This document shows positions 1-6,483 of a DNA stretch of 14,476 nt, in pieces. Source of the DNA: JAZUCT01 sp045639255. GTDB taxonomy: Bacteria; Bacillota; Clostridia; Christensenellales; UBA1242. The stretch is taken from assembly GCA_045639255.1 (NCBI GenBank), contig JAZUCT010000002.1, positions 1 through 14,476 on the forward strand. The letters run 5' to 3'. The notes under the pieces are model-generated. The model was given only the letters and a program-made list of their open reading frames with translations, was not told where the DNA came from and searched no databases. Each line of letters opens with the position of its first letter. The first letter of the stretch is position 1. The translations under genes and the position numbers were made by a program.

Positions 1-2
1 AT

Positions 3-812
3 AACAGAATTTTTGATTTTTTAGGCAAAAAAACAAGTTATTTTAATAATTACGAAAAAATTTGGTTAATCTCGCTTGCAGCTATTTCAGTTATTTTATC
101 AATTGTGTTTCCTGAACAAACAGTAAACGGTTTCGATGGAAGAATTATAACAATTTTATATTTAATCGATGTTATTTTGTGTTTATTTTGTGAACTTTTA
201 ACATCAAAACAAAGCAAGTGGAGTTTCTTTTGGTATATATTTGTTGAAATTATTGAAATTGCAGTGCTTTTAATGTTAAAGGCACGATTTGCAACCCTTG
301 CAGTTTCAATTTTCCTTTGGATGCCACTTCATATTGCAAGCTTTATAAATTGGCATAAACATCCAGACAAAGCCAAAAAAGAATTAACAGTTGTTCGCCA
401 ACTAAAATGGTGGCAATCAATAATCATATGTGCACTTATTGTTGCATGGACATTCGGAATTGGTTATTTAACCGCCGCTTATGGTCCTGAAACTGATTTT
501 TATCACAGCGAAACAATAATAAAAGTTATTGCTTACCTAGATGCTTGTGTAAGTGCTGTTGGAATTGCTGATGGAATATTGTTATTTTTCAGATATAAAG
601 AAGCATGGACAATTTGGTATATATCGATTGCACTTGAAGTTATAATTAACATATTATCTGGTCAATGGGTTCTTCTTGTGCTTAAAGTTGGATATATTTC
701 AAACACAACCTATGGACTTATGACTTGGACAAAATACATTAAAAATAAAGAACAAGAACAAAACAAAAATAATCAAGAACTTGAAATTGAAGCAACAAAA
801 AATATTGCTTAG
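3..812 (+). CDS. pnuC: PnuC-family nicotinamide riboside transporter (5' truncated by window)
   Basis: The frame is open from base 3 with no stop, so the true start lies upstream of the window; the GTG at 105 is internal, because the codons before it (20-103) already encode a hydrophobic helix typical of the family. About 269 residues are visible, with roughly eight hydrophobic segments. A polar loop after the fourth segment carries FINWHKHPDK. The later part has an LDACVSAVGIADG helix and the aromatic stretches EAWTIWYIS and NTTYGLMTW. This layout of Trp/Asn-rich transmembrane helices matches PnuC proteins, facilitators that import the NAD precursor nicotinamide riboside, which is then trapped by phosphorylation in the cytoplasm. 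The last 20 or so residues are a charged Lys/Glu/Asn tail. It ends in TAG. No kinase or NAD gene is adjacent, and any leader riboswitch would be outside the window. Substrate is inferred from family; thiamine- or riboflavin-specific relatives exist. Confidence 0.85.
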   Translation, partial: NRIFDFLGKKTSYFNNYEKIWLISLAAISVILSIVFPEQTVNGFDGRIITILYLIDVILCLFCELLTSKQSKWSFFWYIFVEIIEIAVLLMLKARFATLAVSIFLWMPLHIASFINWHKHPDKAKKELTVVRQLKWWQSIIICALIVAWTFGIGYLTAAYGPETDFYHSETIIKVIAYLDACVSAVGIADGILLFFRYKEAWTIWYISIALEVIINILSGQWVLLVLKVGYISNTTYGLMTWTKYIKNKEQEQNKNNQELEIEATKNIA

Positions 813-835
813 CAAATTTGAAATTAAATAAATTC

Positions 836-865
836 TTGACATAAGCTATGTTAAAATAGTAAAAT
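836..865 (+). promoter_or_regulatory. Promoter of efp
   Basis: A perfect -35 box TTGACA (836-841) is followed after 18 bp by the -10 box TAAAAT (860-865). A second TAAAAT at 852-857 preceded by TG (extended -10) is an alternative. The start codon is 33 bp downstream of the -10 box. I see no terminator between pnuC and this promoter, so some read-through from pnuC is possible. Confidence 0.7.
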
Positions 866-897
866 AAAAACAGATTAAAATAAAAGGTGAAAAAATT

Positions 898-1455
898 ATG
901 ATAGAAGTTAATGATATTAAAAATGGCACAACCCTTATTGTTGAAGGTCAATTAATGCAAGTTGTTGAATTTTTGCATGTTAAACCAGGCAAAGGCGCTG
1001 CATTTATGAAAACAAAACTTAAAAATTTAAGAACAGGTGCAACAGTTGAAAAAACTTTTAACACCAATGTTAAATTCGAAGATGCTAAAATCGACAGAAT
1101 GAATGTTCAATATTTATATTCTGCTGGCGACACATATTTCTTTATGAATATGCAAACCTACGATCAATTTGAATTAAGTGAAGCACAAGTTGGCGACAGC
1201 AAAAACTATCTTCTTGAAAATATGAGTGTTGATATTGCAATGTATAACGGTGAACTAATTGGTTTAACACTTCCAGAAAAAATTGAATTCACAGTTGTTG
1301 AATGCGATCCTGCTGTTAAAGGCAACACTGCAACAAACGCAACAAAAAATGCATACACTGAAACAGGATTGTTGGTTCGTGTTCCGTTATTCATTGAAGA
1401 AGGCGAAAAAATTATTGTTTCAACTGCCGATGGCAAATATTGTTCAAGGGCATAA
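898..1455 (+). CDS. efp: Translation elongation factor P
   Basis: EF-P binds the ribosome next to the P-site tRNA and promotes peptide-bond formation at stalled consecutive prolines. The 185-residue length is standard. All three beta-barrel domains are recognisable: the N-terminal KOW-like domain with the loop HVKPGKGAAF, the middle domain with the signature YLLENMSVDIAMYNGE, and the C-terminal OB domain with TETGLLVRVPLFIEEGE and the usual ending SRA. The residue that is post-translationally modified in the family is Lys32 in the PGKG loop. The sequence resembles the B. subtilis type (Lys32, SRA end) rather than the E. coli type, so the modification would probably not be beta-lysyl; that is inference. 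The ATG has a ribosome binding site AAGGTG (884-889) 8 bp upstream. It is a single-gene unit with its own promoter and terminator. Confidence 0.97.
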   Translation: MIEVNDIKNGTTLIVEGQLMQVVEFLHVKPGKGAAFMKTKLKNLRTGATVEKTFNTNVKFEDAKIDRMNVQYLYSAGDTYFFMNMQTYDQFELSEAQVGDSKNYLLENMSVDIAMYNGELIGLTLPEKIEFTVVECDPAVKGNTATNATKNAYTETGLLVRVPLFIEEGEKIIVSTADGKYCSRA

Positions 1456-1459
1456 ACTT

Positions 1460-1487
1460 AAAGCAAACTTAATTGTTTGCTTTTTTT
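1460..1487 (+). terminator. Rho-independent terminator of efp
   Basis: Perfect 9-bp stem: AAAGCAAAC (1460-1468) pairs with GTTTGCTTT (1475-1483) around a 6-base loop, with a run of seven T at 1481-1487. It lies 4 bp after the efp stop codon. Confidence 0.88.
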
Positions 1488-1504
1488 ATTCAATGTGTTA
1501 AAAT
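1476..1504 (+). promoter_or_regulatory. Probable promoter of the SDR gene
   Basis: The -10 box TAAAAT (1499-1504) is preceded by TGTGT, close to an extended -10. A weak -35-like TTTGCT (1476-1481) sits 17 bp upstream, inside the right arm of the efp terminator. The transcript would have a very short leader, with AAGGAAAAG (1511-1519) as ribosome binding site. Confidence 0.5.
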
Positions 1505-1523
1505 ACTTAAAAGGAAAAGTAAT

Positions 1524-2267
1524 ATGAAAAAAACAGCACTTATAACAGGCGCAAGCCGTGGAATTGGTAAAGCAACAGCATTGCAACTTGCAAAAGATGG
1601 ATTTAATATTGTTGCAACCTATAACAGCGGGAAAGATGCTATAAAAGACCTTGAAATTAAATTGCAAGAACTCAATGTTGAATATCTTATTTTAAAATGT
1701 GATATTTCAATTGAAGAAGAAGTTGAAAATTTGGTTAAAAAATCTGTTGAAAGGTTCGAAAAAATTGATGTTCTTATAAATAATGCAGCAATTTCAATCG
1801 ACACTCTTTTTCACGATAAAACCATGGCAAATTTTCAAAAAACACTTAATGTTAATTTAATTGGAACATTTATGGTTTCAAAGTTGATTGGCGACATTAT
1901 GTTCAAAAACAGATTTGGCAAAATAATTAATTTAACTTCAACCAACGGAATAAACACTTATTATCCAATGTGCCTTGACTATGATGCATCAAAAGCAGGC
2001 ATTATTTCGTTAACACATAATCTTGCAATTCAGTTTTCTCCATATGTAACTGTAAATGCAGTTGCTCCGGGCTTTATTGCCACAGAAAGTGAAGTTAAAG
2101 ATATGGATGAAGAGTTTATTAAGTATGAAGAAGAAAAAGTTCTTGTTCGCCGAGCAGGAACTGAACAAGATGTTGCAAACTTAATTTCTTTTCTTGCAAG
2201 CGACAAATCAAATTTCATAAATAATGAAGTTATCAGAATTGATGGCGGAATTTATGGAAATTGCTAA
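1524..2267 (+). CDS. FabG-like short-chain dehydrogenase/reductase
   Basis: Classical SDR of 247 residues, probably an NAD(P)H-dependent oxidoreductase. The Rossmann-fold cofactor motif TGASRGIG is at residues 8-15, the structural NNAA motif at 86-89, and the catalytic tetrad is Asn111, Ser139, Tyr153 and Lys157 (YDASK). APGFIATE at 181-188 and the C-terminal INNEVIRIDGG complete the fold. The pattern is closest to 3-oxoacyl-ACP reductase (FabG), which reduces 3-ketoacyl-ACP in fatty-acid elongation. No other fatty-acid gene is nearby and the gene stands alone, so it may be another SDR acting on an unknown substrate. The ATG at 1524 is chosen because AAGGAAAAG (1511-1519) precedes it by 4 bp and the protein then begins with the canonical MKKTALITGAS; an in-frame extension to 1473 would run back through the efp terminator. 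Confidence 0.9.
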   Translation: MKKTALITGASRGIGKATALQLAKDGFNIVATYNSGKDAIKDLEIKLQELNVEYLILKCDISIEEEVENLVKKSVERFEKIDVLINNAAISIDTLFHDKTMANFQKTLNVNLIGTFMVSKLIGDIMFKNRFGKIINLTSTNGINTYYPMCLDYDASKAGIISLTHNLAIQFSPYVTVNAVAPGFIATESEVKDMDEEFIKYEEEKVLVRRAGTEQDVANLISFLASDKSNFINNEVIRIDGGIYGNC

Positions 2268-2289
2268 AAAAATCAATCTTTGTTATTAA

Positions 2290-2318
2290 TTTACATTTTT
2301 TGTTAAATACATTATAAT
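2290..2318 (+). promoter_or_regulatory. Promoter of the five-gene operon
   Basis: TTTACA (2290-2295), a 17-bp spacer and a perfect TATAAT (2313-2318): the best sigma-A-like promoter in the window. Start of transcription is expected near 2324-2326, giving a leader of about 35 bases. It is the only clear promoter found ahead of the genes at 2361-8564. Confidence 0.8.
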
Positions 2319-2347
2319 AAAAACAACAAAATTGTTGTTTTTATTTT
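2319..2347 (+). terminator. Probable terminator of the SDR gene, overlapping the operon start
   Basis: AAAAACAAC (2319-2327) pairs with GTTGTTTTT (2334-2342) around a six-base AAAATT loop (2328-2333), which could itself pair for two further bp. The T-rich tail is TTTTTATTTT (2338-2347). The left arm starts directly at the end of the -10 box. RNA coming from the SDR gene would contain the complete hairpin, while RNA started at the operon promoter would begin inside the left arm and lose its outer pairs. The stem is AT-rich, so strength is uncertain. Confidence 0.5.
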
Positions 2348-2360
2348 GGAATAATTAATT

Positions 2361-3350
2361 ATGGAACATATCAATGCAATTTTAAAAAAGGGAAACGAAA
2401 AACTTAAAGAATTTCAAGAAATTGAAAGTTTTTTGTCATACCCAGAAATAATTGCAGACCAATTATATTTTAAACATCTTTTATTAAAAAAACAAAAACT
2501 TAACAATGTTGTCAAATTAACAACAATAATAACTGACCAAATTGGTCAATTAAATAATTATAGCAATGAACTTGTAAATGCATCAGCAGAATTTAAAGAA
2601 TTAATTAATCAAGAAATTTCTAAATTGCATTCTGAAATTGAAAATAATGCAAAAATTTTGCAACTGATGTTGCTTGGTGATGACAATAATTCAATTGTTG
2701 TTCAGTTAACTTTTAACACCAAAAACGAAAAAATTATTGAAAAAATGCTTTCAATATATAAAAATTATTGCAAAAATTGCAATTTAACATTTGATTTACT
2801 TAATTTTGATATTTCAAATCAAACCATTATTGAAATAAAAGTTAGTGGCAAAAATTCAAATATACTTTTTAAAAACGAAATTGGAATTCATAAAATAAAA
2901 TTTGAAAATCAAGTTATTAATGCTGAAATTATAACTTACCCATTTTGTGAAAATCAACAATTTGAACTTAACGAAAATGAAATTAAAATTGAAACTTTCA
3001 GGTCAAGTGGTGCAGGTGGGCAACATGTGAACAGAACAAACAGCGCTGTCAGAATAACTCATTTGCCAACTGGAATAACTGCAAAATGTCAAAATCAACG
3101 CAGTCAAATTCAAAATAAATCAGATGCATTAAAAATTCTCATTTCTAAACTTTCAAATCACTATAATAATTTGCAACTTGAAAGTTTAAACAATGCAAAA
3201 CAACTTGCACAACAAACTCAATTAATAAAAATTCGCGAATATGATTTTAATTGTGGTGTTGTATGTGATGTAAGATTAAATAAAACTGAAAATATTGAAA
3301 AAATTTTAAACGGAAATTTGGATATTTTTAATAACTTACTAAATTTTTAA
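2361..3350 (+). CDS. Release-factor-like GGQ protein lacking stop-codon-recognition motifs
   Basis: A 329-residue protein related over its whole length to bacterial class I release factors, nearest to RF1 (usually about 355-360 residues). The N-terminal helical domain keeps the pattern IESFLSYPEIIADQ (21-34). The catalytic domain is nearly canonical: TFRSSGAGGQHVNRTNSAV (212-230) with GGQ at 219-221, then ITHLPTGI and the downstream CQNQRSQ. The C-terminal IREYDFNCGVV matches IRTYNFPQGRV of RF1. The codon-reading domain is degraded. The helix-tip GGT-GGDEA motif is replaced by TFNTKNEK (117-124), and after GIHKI (175-179) the loop carrying PxT (RF1) or SPF (RF2) and the RxHTS motif is absent, about ten residues short. 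I infer it can hydrolyse peptidyl-tRNA but does not read stop codons normally, perhaps acting as a ribosome-rescue factor. It is too long and too full-domain for ArfB or PrfH. The ribosome binding site is weak (GGA at 2348). First gene of the operon; no prmC follows. Confidence 0.8.
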   Translation: MEHINAILKKGNEKLKEFQEIESFLSYPEIIADQLYFKHLLLKKQKLNNVVKLTTIITDQIGQLNNYSNELVNASAEFKELINQEISKLHSEIENNAKILQLMLLGDDNNSIVVQLTFNTKNEKIIEKMLSIYKNYCKNCNLTFDLLNFDISNQTIIEIKVSGKNSNILFKNEIGIHKIKFENQVINAEIITYPFCENQQFELNENEIKIETFRSSGAGGQHVNRTNSAVRITHLPTGITAKCQNQRSQIQNKSDALKILISKLSNHYNNLQLESLNNAKQLAQQTQLIKIREYDFNCGVVCDVRLNKTENIEKILNGNLDIFNNLLNF

Positions 3351-3362
3351 AAGGAGTGGATT

Positions 3363-5771
3363 ATGAAAAGTGAAGTCAAATTAATTGCAGAAATTAATGA
3401 AACAATTTTATCAAGTGAAAGCAAATGTTTTAAAACTTCACTTTTTGCAAAAGAAACAGAAATTCTTTTGTCAATCGATAAACTTCTTTTAAAGTTATGG
3501 GAAACAATAATAAAAAACATCTCAACAATAAAACTGTTGAAATGTGAAGAATATAAACTTAATTGTTTGAATGCAAATTTCTTTTTCAGATTTGGATATT
3601 CATGCGGAAATAATTTGCAACCTAACGATATTGTTTTTGTTAAAGTTGAAGATGAAAATGAAAATAAAATTTTAAATGAAAATTATTTTTATCAAAAGTT
3701 TGTTGGAATAAATAAATTTAATATAATTGTTTCAAAATCATCAAATATCAATTCGGAAAGTTTTGAAAAACTTTATGGTGTTTATGATGCTGATTTTATG
3801 AATTTTCCACTTTTAAATCAAATTCAACAAAAAATTGTTTCAACTGAAAATAAAAATCTTTTGGTGCAAGGTGTTGCTGGAAGTGGAAAAACAAATGTTT
3901 GTGTTGCAAAAATAATTTATTCTGCATCAAAAGAATATCGTGGAAAAATTTTATACACAACATATTCAAAAAGTTTGCTTAACGAAACAAAAGAAAAAAT
4001 TGAAATATTTAAATATAACTTAAAAAACTTTCTAAATAATTTTAAGAATAATTCTCTTGTATTTTTGGATTTTAACCATAAAAAAGCGATTGAAAACCGT
4101 TTAAATATATATTTTTCAAGCGAAGATGATGAAAATATTCAAAACAAAATTGAAAAAATATTAACATTTTTAAATAATGTTGATTTTATGCTTATTGAAA
4201 ATTTATATCAAAAAGTAACAAATAAAGAATTTTCAATTGCAGATGAAAAATATTTTTTAAACAATTATTTTAAAAACATAAAAAATCATATTTTAATTGC
4301 AAAAATTGAAAAATTAAAAAACATTTCAAAAGAAGTTATATATAAAGAAATTTATGGCTTAATTTTTGGTTGTTTCGATTTAAACAATAAAAATGAAATG
4401 CTTTTATTAAATCAATATATTGAAAAAAGAAAAGGCAGTTTTAATTCAATTGAATGCGAGGCAATTTATTCAGTTGCAAAAGATTATTATGAACATTTAA
4501 AGGTTAATAATTTAACAGATAATAATTTGTTAAGCCGTGAACTTATTGAAGAAAAAAATAAAATAACAATATATTCACTTGCAATAATTGATGAAGTTCA
4601 AGATTTTACAGAAGTTAATTTATGCTTATTTAAATTAATTTCCAGAAAATTATTTTGTGTTGGCGATGCGTTGCAAATGGTTAATCCAACATTTTTCAGT
4701 TTTGCTTATTTAAAACGATTAATGTTTGATGAAAATATTTCTCAGGTTGAAAAACTTGAAAATAATTACAGAAACACAAAAAAACTTCAACAAGTTGTTG
4801 AAAATTTAAATAAAATTAACACAAAACTTTTTGGAAAACATAACTTTGTTGTTGAAGGTAGAAGTGTTGAAAGTGGAATTAACTCATTGTGCATTAAAAT
4901 TTGTGATAAAGAGTTTATTGAAAGTTTATCAACAAAAAACTATTCTGGTTTAACAATTATAACAGCAAATAATAACGAAAAAATAAAACTTAAAAATGTT
5001 TTGCCTAAATATGAAATTTTAACAGTTTCTGAAATTAAGGGGCTTGAAAGGGAAAATGTTATTTTATATAACTTAATTTCTTCAAACCAATCAAAATGGA
5101 ACTATTTAATTAACAAAAACATTAACAGAAAAATTGCAAACGAAAATTCTGTGTTCAGGTATTATTTTAATTTATTTTATGTTGGGTTAACAAGGGCAAA
5201 ACAAAATGTTTTTGTGTTTGAAGAAACAGATAACTTAATTTTCAAACAGTTTTTAACAGAAAATTTTGAAAATTTAAATAATGAAAACTTCATTTCATTA
5301 ATTGAAAAGCAACTTCCTGTTTTTGAAATAAGCGAAAAAGAAGTTAAAAACAGAATTAACGAATTTCTTCAACTTGCTCAATATGATAATGCAAGATTCC
5401 TTGTTTCAAAACTTTCAAATATTATTGACCAAAATGGTCAGTTAAAAAAGATTGAAATTTTTGAGCGAAAAGTTCATTCAGGAAAATATCAAGAAGCGGG
5501 TATTTTGTTGTGGAAAGAAGGATTTTATGAAGATGCAAAAAAACAATTCATTCTTTCGCAAGATTATGATTTGGTTGAACTTGTTGATGCGTGTGTGGGA
5601 AATGGAAAAAATTTAAGTATTAACATTTTGCCATATTATGTTAAATTTAAAGATAATCAAATGGTGGTTGATATTATTCATCAGGTGCTTTTGGAAGATA
5701 TTGAACTGCTGGAAAATAAACAAAAAATAATAAATAAATGTTTAAGCGAGGTAAATAACAATGGAAAATAA
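3363..5771 (+). CDS. UvrD/Rep-like superfamily 1 helicase
   Basis: An 802-residue SF1 helicase with the full motif set: a Q-motif-like NQIQQKIV (152-159), Walker A GVAGSGKT (170-177), Ia YTTYSKSLLNE (198-208), Walker B IIDEVQD (408-414), III GDALQ (434-438), IV NNYRNT (467-472, Arg470), V EIKGLERE (557-564) and VI YVGLTRAKQ (606-614, Arg611). All catalytic residues are present, so an active ATP-driven DNA or RNA translocase is expected. The first 145 or so residues and the helical stretch between Ia and Walker B (210-400) match nothing I can name. The last 160 residues are helical and include a TPR-like GKYQEAGILLWKEGFYEDAKKQF-type pattern that suggests a protein-binding platform. No nuclease motif is visible, which argues against AddA or RecB; PcrA/UvrD start Walker A near residue 30, unlike here. 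The ATG follows AAGGAG (3351-3356) by 6 bp and lies 12 bp after the previous stop. The gene overlaps the next one by 11 bp. Confidence 0.87.
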   Translation: MKSEVKLIAEINETILSSESKCFKTSLFAKETEILLSIDKLLLKLWETIIKNISTIKLLKCEEYKLNCLNANFFFRFGYSCGNNLQPNDIVFVKVEDENENKILNENYFYQKFVGINKFNIIVSKSSNINSESFEKLYGVYDADFMNFPLLNQIQQKIVSTENKNLLVQGVAGSGKTNVCVAKIIYSASKEYRGKILYTTYSKSLLNETKEKIEIFKYNLKNFLNNFKNNSLVFLDFNHKKAIENRLNIYFSSEDDENIQNKIEKILTFLNNVDFMLIENLYQKVTNKEFSIADEKYFLNNYFKNIKNHILIAKIEKLKNISKEVIYKEIYGLIFGCFDLNNKNEMLLLNQYIEKRKGSFNSIECEAIYSVAKDYYEHLKVNNLTDNNLLSRELIEEKNKITIYSLAIIDEVQDFTEVNLCLFKLISRKLFCVGDALQMVNPTFFSFAYLKRLMFDENISQVEKLENNYRNTKKLQQVVENLNKINTKLFGKHNFVVEGRSVESGINSLCIKICDKEFIESLSTKNYSGLTIITANNNEKIKLKNVLPKYEILTVSEIKGLERENVILYNLISSNQSKWNYLINKNINRKIANENSVFRYYFNLFYVGLTRAKQNVFVFEETDNLIFKQFLTENFENLNNENFISLIEKQLPVFEISEKEVKNRINEFLQLAQYDNARFLVSKLSNIIDQNGQLKKIEIFERKVHSGKYQEAGILLWKEGFYEDAKKQFILSQDYDLVELVDACVGNGKNLSINILPYYVKFKDNQMVVDIIHQVLLEDIELLENKQKIINKCLSEVNNNGK

Positions 5772-6477
5772 TGAAAATTTGCAACTTTTAATCGATAGTT
5801 TTATTGAATATAGAAACATGCTTGTTCCAATTCAAGAAAGTTTATATAATTTTTCATTAACATATAACGAAATAAAAAACAGCATTGATAAACTTGATGT
5901 TAATTTGAATAATGGCATTCAAGAAAAATTGCAAGAAGTATATGAAGTTATTCAAAAACAAGCAAATCAATCGTCAGTGTTAATAAATAACATTGAAAAA
6001 GTTTCTTTAAGCAGTGAAAAATATAACCAACAAATGTCAAATTTGTTAAAAGTTATTCAAAATGTTGAAACAAGGCTTTCAAATATTGCAAATATTGAAA
6101 GGCAGGCGGAAGAGCAACTTGAAAAACTTGATGCTGTTATTGAAGATAAAAAAGTGAATTATAATGTTAAAGAGTTACAAAAATCGCTTGAAACTTACAA
6201 AACAAGCGTTGAAAAGGTAAGCGATTTTATTAATAAAGATATTGCTCTTGCCTTAACCGATAACACAAAAAAAATTGATGTTATAAGAAATGAAAATGCA
6301 GAAATTCTTGAAAAACTAAATTCCGAAAATTCAAACATTCAAAAACTTATTGAAACTTATCAAGCAACAAATAAATTGCTTGAAAATGCAGTTCAAAAAA
6401 ATGATGTTAATGAAGAATATATCTTTGAAATTTTGGATAAGTGGGCAACATCACGCAAACTAAAAATAAAAAAATAG
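5761..6477 (+). CDS. Coiled-coil protein of unknown function
   Basis: I do not recognise this 238-residue protein. From about residue 5 to 215 it is almost entirely heptad-like helix rich in Glu, Lys, Asn, Gln and Leu, with no membrane segment, no signal peptide and no cysteine. The C-terminus departs from the pattern: NEEYIFEILDKWATSRKLKIKK ends in a basic, aromatic-containing tail that could be a short docking motif or a nucleic-acid contact. It is most simply a soluble elongated structural or scaffold protein. Its start lies inside the helicase gene (11-bp overlap), with GAGGT (5748-5752) 8 bp upstream, so the two are probably translationally coupled and their products may form a complex. 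It ends in TAG, which overlaps the next gene's ribosome binding site. Length and low-complexity helix make distant matches to SMC- or filament-like proteins expected and not informative. Confidence 0.75.
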   Translation: MENNENLQLLIDSFIEYRNMLVPIQESLYNFSLTYNEIKNSIDKLDVNLNNGIQEKLQEVYEVIQKQANQSSVLINNIEKVSLSSEKYNQQMSNLLKVIQNVETRLSNIANIERQAEEQLEKLDAVIEDKKVNYNVKELQKSLETYKTSVEKVSDFINKDIALALTDNTKKIDVIRNENAEILEKLNSENSNIQKLIETYQATNKLLENAVQKNDVNEEYIFEILDKWATSRKLKIKK

Positions 6478-6483
6478 GTTAAA

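Noticed and set aside
105..812. GTG at 105 as the start of the PnuC-like gene
   Set aside because: The frame stays open to base 3 and the upstream codons encode a hydrophobic helix that belongs to the protein; no ribosome binding site precedes the GTG.
839..851. Palindrome ACATA-AGC-TATGT over the efp promoter as an operator
   Set aside because: Only 5-bp arms in AT-rich sequence, partly made of the -35 box; too likely by chance.
739..951. Reverse-strand open frames, here and opposite the other genes (e.g. 1206-1436, 11277-11510, 13550-13756)
   Set aside because: They are antisense shadows of well-supported genes, lack ribosome binding sites and promoters, and show no domain pattern.
1473..1523. 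N-terminal extension of the SDR gene to the TTG at 1473
   Set aside because: It would translate through the efp terminator and the promoter; the ATG at 1524 has a good ribosome binding site and gives the canonical SDR start.
2361..3350. RF2 with programmed frameshift
   Set aside because: The gene is one uninterrupted frame with no internal stop near the N-terminus, and it has no SPF motif.
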